Shown piece after piece: positions 35,844 through 44,451 of a stretch of DNA of 64,000 nucleotides (its first letter is position 1; every line of letters starts with the position of its first letter). Position numbers and translations under genes: made by a program. This stretch comes from an uncultured Rikenellaceae bacterium. Lineage in GTDB: Bacteria > Bacteroidota > Bacteroidia > Bacteroidales > Rikenellaceae. Where the stretch lies: the NCBI GenBank assembly GCA_946486375.1, contig CAMLTW010000002.1, positions 62,001-126,000 of the forward strand, in the 5' to 3' direction. The notes beneath the pieces are model-generated. The model was given only the letters and a program-made list of their open reading frames with translations, had not been told where the DNA came from and ran no database searches.

Positions 35844-36563
35844 ATGCCTTTTATCGTATTGGAAGGACTCGACGGGGCCGGGAAATCGACCCAGATCAAG
35901 CGGCTGCAAACGTTGCTGGCGGACAGCGGGCGCGATTATGAATACCTCCATTTTCCCCGGTTCGACGCTCCGGTCTACGGCGATCTGGTGGCTCGCTTTC
36001 TGCGGGGAGAGCTCGGAGCGGCGGACGAAGTGAACCCCTATCTGGTGGCCCTGATCTATGCCGGGGACCGGCAGCAGGCGGCCCCGATGATCCGGGCATG
36101 GCTGGAGGCGGGGAAATTCGTCATCATCGACCGGTACGTGGTTTCCAACATCGCTTACCAGTGCGCCAAGTGTACGGACCCGGCCCGGCGGGAGGCTTTG
36201 CGGGAGTGGATACTCGAACTGGAATACGGTGTGAACGGGATTCCCCGGCCGGATATTACGCTGTTTCTGGATGTCCCCTTTCGTTTTACGGAAAAAAAAC
36301 TGACGGAGCAGCGGGAAGGAGACGACCGGGGTTACCTGCAGGGAAAGTGCGACATTCATGAATCTTCTCTGGCGTTGCAACGGGCGGTGCGGGAGGTTTA
36401 TCTGGACGAGGCGCGACGTTCTGCCGCTCCGCAGGCGAGGACGCCGGGGGATCGGGTGGAGGTGGTCGGATGCGGGGACGCGGCGGGAAACATGCTTCCT
36501 CCGGACGCGATTTTCGATAAAATACGGGAAAAGATCCTATCTTTGTTAGGAACGGGCCGGTGA
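35844..36563 (+). CDS. tmk: Thymidylate kinase
   Basis: 239 residues. P-loop GLDGAGKST (residues 8-16), the DRY motif in FVIIDRYVVSNIAYQ (about residue 100), and a lid region EQREGDDRGYLQGKCDIHE. It phosphorylates dTMP to dTDP for DNA synthesis. It is somewhat longer than the usual 205-215 residues because of an insertion in the C-terminal third (RRSAAPQARTPGDRVEVVG). It is read with the nucleotidyltransferase-HEPN gene. Confidence 0.95.
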   Translation: MPFIVLEGLDGAGKSTQIKRLQTLLADSGRDYEYLHFPRFDAPVYGDLVARFLRGELGAADEVNPYLVALIYAGDRQQAAPMIRAWLEAGKFVIIDRYVVSNIAYQCAKCTDPARREALREWILELEYGVNGIPRPDITLFLDVPFRFTEKKLTEQREGDDRGYLQGKCDIHESSLALQRAVREVYLDEARRSAAPQARTPGDRVEVVGCGDAAGNMLPPDAIFDKIREKILSLLGTGR

Positions 36564-36728
36564 CGGACAGTGCGGACTTTTCCCGTTTTTCAGGGTCGTC
36601 GGGTTCGCTCACCGGAGGCATGATGCGCGGCGTTGGGATGCCCGGCGTGTACGGAGCCGGAGGTAACCGAGGCTCGGCCGCTGATGACGGGAAACGGTAA
36701 AAAGGTGTTTACATAATATAAAAGCGGC

Positions 36729-37973
36729 ATGTACAGACCGAGTCGGAAGACGGAAATAGCGGAAGCGGCGCTTCGGATCATACTCGGAGCGGTCTTCGTG
36801 TTCTCCGGGTTCGTGAAGGGAGTCGATCCGTGGGGGACGGCCATTAAGTTGGGCGAGTATTTCAGCGCGTTTCATCTGGGGTGGCTCAACGGGGCGAAAT
36901 ATGTCTTGTCGGTGATCTTGTCGGCGGCGGAAACGGGATTGGGGCTGATGTTGATTTTTCGGCTGAAGATGAAATCGGTTTCCTTCCTGGTGCTGCTGTT
37001 CATGATCTTTTTTACGTTGCTGACCCTGGGAATCGCCCTGACAAACCCCGTAGCGGACTGTGGATGCTTCGGGGATGCGGTGAAACTCACCAACTGGCAG
37101 ACCTTCTACAAGAACCTCGTTCTCCTGCCGCTGGCGTTGCTTCTTTGGCTGGCGGTGCGACGGATGCCCGCGCGTCCGGGCGGGAACGGTTTCGTCTTTT
37201 TGCTGTTGCTGCTGGCTGCGGCTCCGGGGGTGTGGGGACTGTATCACCTGCCGCTGATCGATTTCCTCCCTTACCGGGAAGGCGTGAATATCCGGCAGTC
37301 CATGGAACTGCCCGAAGGGGCGGACGCTGGCGAATACAGGACGACGCTGATCTATAAAGACAAATCTACGGGAGAAGTTCGGGAATTCGAGGTGGCCGAC
37401 ACGACCTGGCAGGACGAAACCCGGTGGGAATTCGTGGATTCCCGTTCGGAAGAAATTCGTCCGGCCTATGTTCCGGCGATTTCCGATTTCAATGTTTTCG
37501 ATGCGGCGGGAGACGCCACGTCCCGTATTTTGGGCAGCGAGGGCGATGTATATCTGTTCGTGATCGACCGGATCGAGGAGGCCGATGCGGAAGACGTCGG
37601 AAAGATCCGGGGAGCGGCGGCGTTCGCCGCCCGGACGGGAGGGACGGTGGCCGTACTGACCGTTTCGCCGCTGGCCGAATGCCGGACGCTGGAACGGGAG
37701 GCGGGAAGCGGAATAGTTTGTTACAACATGGACGGGACGACACTGAAAACCCTGTTGCGCGCCCATAAAGGACTGGTGCTGTTGAACGGAGGAACGATTG
37801 TTGCCAAACGGAACATGCGGGACGTGCCTTTGCTGGAGGTTTCCGATGCCGCTTCGGGCGTCGCCTGGGCGGTCGGTGAGAATCGGCGGAGGACGGAACA
37901 GAATGCGGTGATCGTTTTTGCCGCGCTGGCGGTTGTATTGTTGTCCTATCGGTTTTTATGCGGAAGAAGATAA
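36729..37973 (+). CDS. DoxX/MauE-like membrane protein with C-terminal periplasmic-like domain
   Basis: 414 residues. Four N-terminal membrane helices (about 12-30, 52-70, 78-98 and 125-143) carry the DoxX-like wording ALRIILGAVFVFSGFVKGVDPWGTAIKLGEYF and a conserved CGCFGD Cys pair (about residue 115). A fifth helix (about 157-172) leads into a soluble domain (about 185-385) that resembles a degenerate thioredoxin-type fold, and a last helix closes the protein. The Cys pair next to the membrane suggests redox work at the envelope, as in MauE/DsbD-like proteins. Its 3' end overlaps the next gene by 16 bases. Confidence 0.85.
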   Translation: MYRPSRKTEIAEAALRIILGAVFVFSGFVKGVDPWGTAIKLGEYFSAFHLGWLNGAKYVLSVILSAAETGLGLMLIFRLKMKSVSFLVLLFMIFFTLLTLGIALTNPVADCGCFGDAVKLTNWQTFYKNLVLLPLALLLWLAVRRMPARPGGNGFVFLLLLLAAAPGVWGLYHLPLIDFLPYREGVNIRQSMELPEGADAGEYRTTLIYKDKSTGEVREFEVADTTWQDETRWEFVDSRSEEIRPAYVPAISDFNVFDAAGDATSRILGSEGDVYLFVIDRIEEADAEDVGKIRGAAAFAARTGGTVAVLTVSPLAECRTLEREAGSGIVCYNMDGTTLKTLLRAHKGLVLLNGGTIVAKRNMRDVPLLEVSDAASGVAWAVGENRRRTEQNAVIVFAALAVVLLSYRFLCGRR

Positions 37974-39184
37974 TCATACTGGGTATTTGTCTGTACGGAG
38001 CGGGGTGGCTTCGGGCGCAGGAGATTCCTGCCGTCCTGTATCGGGAAGGGGAGGTACAGACCGCCGATCTGTCCGGACGAATCGAGTTCCATGCGGTGGC
38101 GAAAGATTCTTCCGCTCATCTGGGATTTCCCACGGCCGTGCTGACCGGAGGCGCCCGGGATGAAATCCTGGCGGCGTACGGGCGGACGGATACTGCCCGG
38201 CATATCCGGCTGACCAAAAGCACGGACGGAGGGGATACGTGGCAGGAGCTGCGGACGGACGACAGTTGGACGGGAGAGCAGTACCGGGCGTTGTCTCTGT
38301 TCAATCTGGGACGGGAGGCCCTGCGGAAACGCAGCGGGGTCGCTTATCGGGGGCGCGGAAAGAGCATCGTGCTGTTTGCGGGCGGCAATCCGCTCAGTAT
38401 ATCGGCCACGTATACGGACGGGGAAAAGTGGTGCCCCTTTTATCCGGTCAACTCCTTCGGCGGTTTCCGGGTCACGGGGCTGGTGCGCCTCCGGGACGGC
38501 AGGCACATGGCTTTGTTCCACGACGACGGCCGGTTCATCTATGACGACGGACAGCCGACCCGGCTGCGGAAATCGGCGATTTATAAAATCTATTCTTCGG
38601 ACGGGGGACTGACGTGGAGCCGGCCGCAACTTATTCTCAAGCACAACCTGTACGGACTGTACGATGCTGAAATCGTTCCCTCGCGCCGCCGCGACAATTC
38701 CGATCTGCTGATCGTTTGCAGCGACCGCGAAAGGCGGGTCTCTTTCCTGGCGGTCAGCAGCGACGACGGGGAAACCTGGAGCTATCCGGAGGAACTGCCT
38801 CCTTTGATCCGGGGAGACCGTTTTCGCATCGTTTCGGACAAAACCGCCTTTTACGTCATTTACCGGGACATGGGAACATGTCTGGAAGACGGTTCCGTGA
38901 ATCCGACGTTCGGGGATCTGATGCTTTGGAGGGGAGACCTCCGGGAGTTGTCCCGGGGGCGCTGGAACGGTCTGAAAGTCCGGCTGGGGGACAATTATCC
39001 GGCGGAAAAGACCGATACGGCCGACCTGAGGTTCAGCGATTCCGGCTATGCTTCCGTGCTTCCGCTGACCGGCCGCAGGCTGTCCGTGATCGTTTACGGA
39101 CGCTGGGAAGCGGAACATCCTCCTTATGTCCGGAATTTCATCGTCGATACCCGTCAGCTCCGAAAACTGAAACGGAAATTATAG
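37958..39184 (+). CDS. Exported sialidase-like BNR-repeat protein
   Basis: 408 residues with a signal peptide (residues 1-21, ending WLRAQ). Three Asp-box motifs SxDxGxTW are visible: STDGGDTW (about residue 88), SSDGGLTW (about 216) and SSDDGETW (about 265). The beta-propeller belongs to the sialidase superfamily. The conserved FRIP arginine motif is not plain near the N-terminus, so sialidase activity should not be assumed; many such proteins act on other sugars. It overlaps the end of the DoxX-like gene by 16 bases, so translation may be coupled. Confidence 0.85.
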   Translation: MRKKIIILGICLYGAGWLRAQEIPAVLYREGEVQTADLSGRIEFHAVAKDSSAHLGFPTAVLTGGARDEILAAYGRTDTARHIRLTKSTDGGDTWQELRTDDSWTGEQYRALSLFNLGREALRKRSGVAYRGRGKSIVLFAGGNPLSISATYTDGEKWCPFYPVNSFGGFRVTGLVRLRDGRHMALFHDDGRFIYDDGQPTRLRKSAIYKIYSSDGGLTWSRPQLILKHNLYGLYDAEIVPSRRRDNSDLLIVCSDRERRVSFLAVSSDDGETWSYPEELPPLIRGDRFRIVSDKTAFYVIYRDMGTCLEDGSVNPTFGDLMLWRGDLRELSRGRWNGLKVRLGDNYPAEKTDTADLRFSDSGYASVLPLTGRRLSVIVYGRWEAEHPPYVRNFIVDTRQLRKLKRKL

Positions 39185-39286
39185 GAAAGGGGGGAGGATC
39201 GGAATTGCTTCCCTTTTTCATATTCGTCGGGCGGGGCAGGGCGTATGCGGAAGGAAGGGTGCGGAGGCCGATTCGATTTTCTTTTT

Positions 39287-39294
39287 TATCTTTG
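39287..39294 (+). promoter_or_regulatory. -7 box of aroC
   Basis: TATCTTTG, exact consensus, 105 bases before the aroC start. Confidence 0.5.
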
Positions 39295-39399
39295 CAGGCA
39301 GGAAACGGCCTGCGGCACGAGCCGGGATTCCGCGGAAGCGGATCGTTTCATGGGACGGCTTGCGCGTCGCTTTGTCTCTTCATTAAATTCAGGATCGGC

Positions 39400-40380
39400 A
39401 TGAACAGTTTCGGGACGAAATTCAGGGTGACCGTTTTCGGCGAATCGCACGGAAAAACGGTGGGGGTCAACATCGACGGATGTCCTCCGGGAATCCCCCT
39501 TACGGAGGCGGATTTGCTGCCCGACCTGGCACGCCGCAAGAGCGGAGCGCGCGGGACGACTCCCCGGCAGGAGACCGACCTGCCGCAGATCGTGACGGGA
39601 GTTTTCAACGGGTTCACTACCGGAGCGCCCCTGACCGTGCTTTTCGAAAACGCCAATACCCGTTCCGGGGACTATTCCAATTTGGTCGTCCAACCGAGGC
39701 CGGGACATGCCGACAGGGTGTCGGCCGAGAAATACAAAGGCTTTACCGATTACCGCGGAGGCGGACATTTTTCGGGCCGCATCACACTCGGTCTGGTGGC
39801 TGCGGGAGCGGTAGCCAAAAAAATCCTGAAAGGGGTGAAAGTGTCTGCGCGGATTCTGGAAATCGGCGGCTGTACCGAGACGGAAAAATTTCCCGAAGTG
39901 ATCGAGGCGGCTCTGCAGGACGAGGATTCGGTGGGAGGGATCATCGAATGCGTGGCCGAGGGATGCCGTCCCGGATGGGGAGAGCCTTTTTTCAATTCCG
40001 TGGAGTCGCTCATCGGCCATGCCGTTTTTTCCGTGCCGGCGGTGAAGGGCATCGAGTTCGGTGCCGGATTCCGCGCGGCCCGGATGCGCGGAAGCGAGCA
40101 CAACGACCCCATCGTGGATGCCGCGGGAACGACCGCTACCAACCATGCGGGCGGGATCAACGGAGGGATTGCCAACGGGAATCCCATCGTGTTCCGGGTG
40201 GCGGTAAAGCCCACTTCCAGCATCGGTGCCCCCCAGCGTACGTTCAACCGGGAGACCGGGAAGGTGGAGGAGCTGGTGGTGCATGGCCGGCACGACGCCT
40301 GCATCGCCCTGCGGATTCCGGTCATTATCGAAGCGGTCACCGCAATAGTTCTGGCCGATCTGGCGTTATTGCATGCGTAG
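39400..40380 (+). CDS. aroC: Chorismate synthase, compact form
   Basis: 326 residues from the ATG at 39400; the frame is open far upstream through the sialidase-like gene, but MNSFGTKFRVTVFGESHG is the family N-terminus. Signature segments are GESHGKTVGVNIDGCPPGIPL, GRITLGLVAAGAVAKKIL, SPEMRGSEHND-like ARMRGSEHNDPI and NHAGGINGGIANGNPI. It converts EPSP to chorismate using reduced FMN. Compared with the 350-360 residue enzymes, the loop after the AAGAVAKKIL helix is short and the C-terminal extension is missing; all core blocks are present, so activity is expected. Confidence 0.95.
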   Translation: MNSFGTKFRVTVFGESHGKTVGVNIDGCPPGIPLTEADLLPDLARRKSGARGTTPRQETDLPQIVTGVFNGFTTGAPLTVLFENANTRSGDYSNLVVQPRPGHADRVSAEKYKGFTDYRGGGHFSGRITLGLVAAGAVAKKILKGVKVSARILEIGGCTETEKFPEVIEAALQDEDSVGGIIECVAEGCRPGWGEPFFNSVESLIGHAVFSVPAVKGIEFGAGFRAARMRGSEHNDPIVDAAGTTATNHAGGINGGIANGNPIVFRVAVKPTSSIGAPQRTFNRETGKVEELVVHGRHDACIALRIPVIIEAVTAIVLADLALLHA

Positions 40381-40521
40381 CCGCCGCTTCGGGCTTCCGT
40401 GACGTCGAAAGCGGGAAAAAACGGTCGCCCGGATGGCAGAAAAAGAAGGAAACGTGAAAAATAAGGCGGAAAGGCGAAGAACAAAAACGGCCCCGAAACC
40501 TGCTCCCGGAAATGACGGCTA

Positions 40522-40551
40522 TTGTAATTAATGTAAAATTATATACCTTTG
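40522..40551 (+). promoter_or_regulatory. Consensus promoter of the DUF177-rpmF-plsX-fabH operon
   Basis: TTG (40522-40524), exactly 19 bases, then TACCTTTG (40544-40551). Confidence 0.75.
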
Positions 40552-40573
40552 TCTGATATTTTGTCTGAGAAAA

Positions 40574-41206
40574 GTGGATAGACTGAGCAAATATAACCTG
40601 GCCTTCAAGGGATTGAGCCTCGGAGTTCACCGGTTCGAGTATCGGGTGGACGATGCTTTCTTCGCCTCTTTCGACGGTTCGGAAGTGACGAAGGGACATG
40701 CCGATGTGTCCGTAGCTGTTTTGAAGCAGCCGGGTATGCTGACGCTGGATTTCCACATCGAGGGCAGCGTGATGGTCACGTGCGACCGTTGCCTGGAAGA
40801 GTTTCCCATGCCGGTGGACTATGACGGCACCCTGCTTGTCAAGTTTTCCGAAGCGGTCGGGGAACCGGGGGCGGCGTCGGACAGCGACGGAGAGGTCATG
40901 TGGCTGCATCCGTCGGAAACGGAGGTGAACCTGGCGCAGTATATTTACGAAAGCATCCTGCTCAGCCTGCCTTATCAGCGGGTGCATCCCGAAGATGCGA
41001 ACGGCGTGAGCGGCTGCAATCCCGACATGTTGAAAAAGTTCCGGATCGTTTCGGAAGAGGAATTCGGGGAAATGTTCGGGGATGCGGCTTCGGAAGGGGA
41101 CGGCGGGGCCGGATCGCCTGCCGACGCGGAAGAGGAGTCCTCCTGGGAAAAACAGCTGGCGGCGTTGAAACGTCAGATGGAATCGAAGAAAAACGATAAC
41201 GATTAA
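40574..41206 (+). CDS. YceD/DUF177-family protein
   Basis: 210 residues from a GTG start. The DUF177 core (about residues 10-165) includes SVMVTCDRCLEEFPMPVDYD, with the CxxC pair, and EVNLAQYIYESILLSLPYQRVHP. The C-terminus is acidic and ends with a Lys-rich stretch. YceD-type proteins are encoded next to rpmF in most bacteria and have been linked to 23S rRNA or ribosome maturation. Here rpmF follows after 12 bases. The GTG start at 40574 lies 22 bases after the -7 box and matches the family N-terminus. Confidence 0.9.
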   Translation: MDRLSKYNLAFKGLSLGVHRFEYRVDDAFFASFDGSEVTKGHADVSVAVLKQPGMLTLDFHIEGSVMVTCDRCLEEFPMPVDYDGTLLVKFSEAVGEPGAASDSDGEVMWLHPSETEVNLAQYIYESILLSLPYQRVHPEDANGVSGCNPDMLKKFRIVSEEEFGEMFGDAASEGDGGAGSPADAEEESSWEKQLAALKRQMESKKNDND

Positions 41207-41218
41207 ATCATATTAGAA

Positions 41219-41401
41219 ATGGCACATCCTAAACACAAAATTTCCAGCACGAGAAGGGATAAGAGAAGAACGCATTACAAAGCCGTCGTTCCGACGGTAG
41301 CCACCTGCTCCAATTGCGGCGCGGCGGTACTTTATCACCGGGTATGCCCCGAATGCGGATTTTACCGGGGACGGCTGACCACCGAAAAGAAGAGCGAATA
41401 A
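41219..41401 (+). CDS. rpmF: 50S ribosomal protein L32
   Basis: 60 residues. The N-terminus MAHPKHKISSTRRDKRRTH is the L32 signature, and two CxxC knuckles (CSNC and CPEC) form the zinc site, so this is the zinc-binding form. It is a component of the large ribosomal subunit. The position between the DUF177 gene and plsX is the widely conserved order. Confidence 0.97.
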   Translation: MAHPKHKISSTRRDKRRTHYKAVVPTVATCSNCGAAVLYHRVCPECGFYRGRLTTEKKSE

Positions 41402-41435
41402 TTCTTCCCCGAGTGTTGACCAGAAAAAGGTGCAG

Positions 41436-42380
41436 ATGAATATCGGAATAGATGCAATGGGCGGCGATTTCGCCCCGGAAGCGGCGGTTTCCGGAGCGGT
41501 CGCGGCTGCAAAACAGGTGAAACCGCAAACCCGGATCGTCCTTTTCGGAGACAGGGAACGGATTTGCGAAATTCTCGAACGTGAGCAGTGCCCCGTTGAT
41601 ACCTTTGATATCGTTCATACCACCGAGGTGATCGAAATGGGGGACAACCCCGCCCAGACGTTCGTAAAGAAACCCGATTCGAGTATCGCCGTCGGCTTCC
41701 GCTATCTGCAGGAAGGGAAAATCGACGGATTCGCCAGCGCGGGCAGCACGGGGGCGATGATGGTGGGCAGCATGTACACCGTCAAACAGATCGAAGGCGT
41801 CATCCGTCCTTCGATTTCCACCCTGATTCCCACGGTGGAGGGCGAACAGTCCCTCCTGCTGGACGTGGGCCTGAACGTGGACTGCAAGCCCGATGTCCTG
41901 TATCAGTACGGACTTATCGGAAGCCTGTACGCTCAGGCGATCCTCGGCATAGCGAGTCCCCGCGTGGCTCTGTTGAACATCGGTGAGGAGCCCGAAAAGG
42001 GGAATCTGGCATCGAAAGCCGCTTATGAACTCATGGAAGGAACGTCCGCCTACAATTTCGTGGGAAACATCGAAGCCAAATACCTTTTTACCAAAAAGAT
42101 CGCCGACGTCATCGTGTGCGACGGCTTTATCGGGAACACCATCCTGAAACAGACCGAAGGCTTTTTCCACATTCTGAAGAAACAGGGGATTTCCACGCCG
42201 TGGCTGGACAGCCTGAATTACGAGTGCGTGGGAGGAACGCCCGTGCTGGGCATCAACTCTACCGTCATCATCGGTCACGGCTGTTCGAGTCCCGAAGCGA
42301 TTAAAAACATGATCCTCCAGACCGAGGCTTCCGTGGCGGCCGGACTGGTGGACAAATTCAAGGAGGCTTTCAAATCATGA
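41436..42380 (+). CDS. plsX: Phosphate acyltransferase PlsX
   Basis: 314 residues from the ATG at 41436, preceded by AAAAAGG; a GTG at 41430 is also in frame. Motifs are [13 protein letters not shown] at the N-terminus, [12 protein letters not shown] (about residue 95), [15 protein letters not shown] and [16 protein letters not shown]. It makes acyl-phosphate from acyl-ACP for phospholipid synthesis. Its stop overlaps the fabH start by four bases (ATGA), indicating coupled translation. Confidence 0.97.
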   Translation: MNIGIDAMGGDFAPEAAVSGAVAAAKQVKPQTRIVLFGDRERICEILEREQCPVDTFDIVHTTEVIEMGDNPAQTFVKKPDSSIAVGFRYLQEGKIDGFASAGSTGAMMVGSMYTVKQIEGVIRPSISTLIPTVEGEQSLLLDVGLNVDCKPDVLYQYGLIGSLYAQAILGIASPRVALLNIGEEPEKGNLASKAAYELMEGTSAYNFVGNIEAKYLFTKKIADVIVCDGFIGNTILKQTEGFFHILKKQGISTPWLDSLNYECVGGTPVLGINSTVIIGHGCSSPEAIKNMILQTEASVAAGLVDKFKEAFKS

Positions 42381-43387
42381 GAAAAGTAAGAGCTGCCATT
42401 ACGGGTATCGGAGGATACCTCCCTGAATATATACTGGATAACTACGAACTCAGCCGGATGGTCGATACCAGCGACGAATGGATCATGTCGCGGATCGGGA
42501 TCAAAACCCGCCATATCCTGAAAGGAGAGGGGCTGGGGAGTTCTTATATGGGGGAACGCGCCGTGCGGGAGCTGCTCGAAAAGACCAACACCGATCCGCT
42601 GGATGTGGAACTGGTGATTTGCGCGACGGTGACCCCCGATATGTTTTTCCCTTCGACGGCCAATATCATCAGCTACAAGTGCGGAATCAACAAGGCGTTC
42701 GCTTTCGACGTATCGGCCGCGTGCAGCGGTTTTTTGTTCGCTTTGCAGACGGGCGCCAAATATGTCGAATCCGGCGCTTACAAGAAGGTCGTAGTGGTAG
42801 GAGCGGACAAGATGTCGTCCATCATCAATTACGAGGATCGGGCGACCTGTCCCATTTTCGGTGACGGAGCCGGCGCCGTGTTGCTGGAACCGAACGAGGA
42901 AGGTTTGGGGATTCAGGACGCCTTGCTGCATTCGGACGGAAGCGGCGCCGTGCATCTGCATATGAAGGCGGGGGGATCGGCCTATCCTCCGACCGAGGAA
43001 ACGTTGAAAAAAGGGTGGCATTATGTCTATCAGGAAGGACAGGCCGTTTTTAAGGCGGCGGTTTCCCACATGGCCGACACCAGCGTGGAACTGATGGAGA
43101 AAAATAACCTGACGGCCGACGATATCCGGTTCCTCGTGCCGCATCAGGCCAACCTGCGGATCATCGACGCCACGGCCAACCGGATGGGACTTCCGAAGGA
43201 CAAGTGCATGATCAACATCGACCGGTACGGGAATACGACGGCAGGCACCCTGCCGCTGTGTCTGTGGGATTACGAGACCCGGCTGAAAAAAGGGGACAAC
43301 CTGATTTTCGCTACTTTCGGCGGAGGATATACGTGGGGGGCCATGTATGTGAAGTGGGCTTACGATGGCGGGAATTTCTCCCGGTAG
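42377..43387 (+). CDS. fabH: Beta-ketoacyl-ACP synthase III
   Basis: 336 residues. The catalytic Cys is in [10 protein letters not shown] (about residue 116), His in VPHQAN (about 256) and Asn in RYGNTTAG (about 286). It starts fatty acid synthesis by joining acetyl-CoA with malonyl-ACP. It is the last gene of the DUF177-rpmF-plsX-fabH operon, translationally coupled to plsX. The N-terminal [17 protein letters not shown] matches FabH rather than other thiolases. Confidence 0.97.
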   Translation: MRKVRAAITGIGGYLPEYILDNYELSRMVDTSDEWIMSRIGIKTRHILKGEGLGSSYMGERAVRELLEKTNTDPLDVELVICATVTPDMFFPSTANIISYKCGINKAFAFDVSAACSGFLFALQTGAKYVESGAYKKVVVVGADKMSSIINYEDRATCPIFGDGAGAVLLEPNEEGLGIQDALLHSDGSGAVHLHMKAGGSAYPPTEETLKKGWHYVYQEGQAVFKAAVSHMADTSVELMEKNNLTADDIRFLVPHQANLRIIDATANRMGLPKDKCMINIDRYGNTTAGTLPLCLWDYETRLKKGDNLIFATFGGGYTWGAMYVKWAYDGGNFSR

Positions 43388-43481
43388 AGTGTCGTAGGGG
43401 CGGGATGGTGTGATATGGAGAGATAAGGAACGAAGCGAGGGGAACGTTGTTTTGCGGTTGAGATACGGAGGAATTTAGGAT

Positions 43482-43556
43482 GGCTTTGTAGTTCAAGGGA
43501 TAGAACGTTGGTTTCCTAAACCGAAAATCCGGGTTCGAGTCCCGGCGAAGCTACCA
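43482..43556 (+). tRNA. tRNA-Arg (anticodon CCT)
   Basis: A full cloverleaf: acceptor GGCTTTG against CGAAGCT (a G-T end pair), a D-arm around GTTCAAGGGATAGAAC, anticodon stem TTGGT/ACCGA with loop TTCCTAA (anticodon CCT, reading AGG), T-arm CCGGG TTCGAGT CCCGG, and an encoded CCA at 43554-43556. A terminator hairpin follows directly. Confidence 0.95.
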
Positions 43557-43557
43557 G

Positions 43558-43586
43558 AACGGAGGGGTTTTCCCGCCGTTTTTTCA
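43558..43586 (+). terminator. Terminator after tRNA-Arg
   Basis: AACGG-A-GGGG pairs with CCC-G-CCGTT and is followed by TTTTTT. Confidence 0.85.
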
Positions 43587-43766
43587 TTTCACTGCGTAGT
43601 GTCTGCAAATGTTGTTCGAAAAACCAGCCTGTTTCCGTATGGCTGCCGTATCGTTCAAAGCCGTTGTGTGTGAAACCACAGAAAGAAGGACGGAACGTAT
43701 GATGTAAAAACACGGCAAAGGTTGTCGCAAACCGGATCGGCCTCCGGATGCTCCAGCCCCGGTCAG
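43587..43766. other. Non-coding spacer between tRNA-Arg and the candidate RNA
   Basis: I see no gene here. The minus-strand frames over it end in the antisense of the tRNA and look like false reading frames. No promoter box of the TAnnTTTG type was found. Confidence 0.5.
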
Positions 43767-44226
43767 AAAAAAACCGCCCTTCATAGGAAGGGCGGTTTCC
43801 GCTCCCACAAAATCCCTCGTGCATCTTACCCAAAGCGGGGTGGCCAATCCGTAAACAGTATCATCGTAAAAGGGGGAGACGACTTATTCATTTATATACG
43901 TTGTGTCCTGTTTCACGGTCGCGTCTCCCCGGAGGCTGTTTCCCAACAGTCCCGCAAAATAGGTTGGCAAAACCCATCGAGTTTCCGAAATGCAAGTGTT
44001 GTTTTCATCCAACGGTTAACTAACCGTCAAAAGGAAGGCGCGGGCGCTTGCACAATCATGGACAGAGGTTCCGCAAAAACCCGTGGACTGAAAGCACAAG
44101 TGAGCCCGCGCCCTATGGCCGGATTCTCCCACCAATCGAACCGCAAAGCGCGGGCCGACTTATACCTGCCGTCCGGTTGAAATTTTTGCGGATTTCTGTC
44201 CGGCAAGCACGCCATCTTTCGACAAC
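43767..44226 (-). ncRNA. Candidate structured non-coding RNA, about 460 nt
   Basis: A minus-strand transcript is predicted from the consensus promoter at 44232-44262 to a perfect 12-bp terminator stem (43771-43798) with a T-run. No convincing reading frame lies inside. Strong internal helices are visible: GGGGAGACGAC (43873-43883) pairs with 43918-43930, and CTGTTGGGAAACAG forms a short hairpin. The segment GCCCGCGCCC (44104-44113, plus strand) can pair either with 44148-44156 or with 44037-44047, two mutually exclusive 8-9 bp GC stems. I looked for signatures of RNase P RNA, tmRNA, SRP RNA and the cobalamin riboswitch and did not find them. The 3' boundary is firm; the 5' end is estimated from the -7 box. 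Confidence 0.55.
43771..43798 (-). terminator. Terminator of the candidate RNA
   Basis: AAACCGCCCTTC and GAAGGGCGGTTT pair perfectly around ATAG; the minus strand then runs into a tract of seven T. Confidence 0.9.
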
Positions 44227-44231
44227 TATTA

Positions 44232-44262
44232 CAAAGATATAATTTTTATATTTACCTGCAAA
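44232..44262 (-). promoter_or_regulatory. Consensus promoter of the candidate RNA
   Basis: On the minus strand TTTG (44259-44262), exactly 19 bases, then TATCTTTG (44232-44239). This is a full match to TTTG-N19-TAnnTTTG and the best promoter in the window; the spacer is very AT-rich. Confidence 0.85.
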
Positions 44263-44332
44263 AATCGAACATCATATTTTGAAACCTGTACGGACGATTC
44301 GCGGCGGCCGACACCGGCAGATGCCGCAGACA

Positions 44333-44406
44333 AAAATCCCCCGACGGATTCCGCCGGGGGCCGCTGTTGCCGGAATGCAAAGAAGCCGCCCGATGAAAGG
44401 CGGCTC
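44333..44406 (-). terminator. Two successive terminators after proS
   Basis: The first stem past the gene is GCCGCC/GGCGGC (44386-44406) with a short T-rich tail. The second is CCCCCG-CGG/CCG-CGGGGG (44333-44357) followed on the minus strand by ATTTTTG. Confidence 0.75.
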
Positions 44407-44451
44407 CTCCGATATTTGAAGGGGGCGCTGTTTCCCCCACTCATGTTCATG

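Noticed and set aside
38716..39399. Long N-terminal extension of chorismate synthase
   Set aside because: The frame is open through the sialidase-like gene by chance; the enzyme's conserved N-terminus begins at 39400 and a promoter box lies at 39287.
43516..43833. Minus-strand frame ending in a 'GLEPGFSV'-like sequence
   Set aside because: The end is the antisense of the tRNA-Arg T-arm, a well-known source of false protein calls, and the rest lacks family features.
44027..44215. 62-codon frame at the 5' end of the candidate RNA
   Set aside because: It starts right after the promoter, but uses codons rare in neighbouring genes (AGA, AGG, ATA) and runs through the paired GC segments; coding seems unlikely, though a leader peptide cannot be excluded.
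43767..44226. Candidate RNA as RNase P RNA or tmRNA
   Set aside because: The universal GAGGAAAGTCCGGGC-type core of RNase P and the tRNA-like ends and ALAA tag of tmRNA were looked for on the minus strand and not found.
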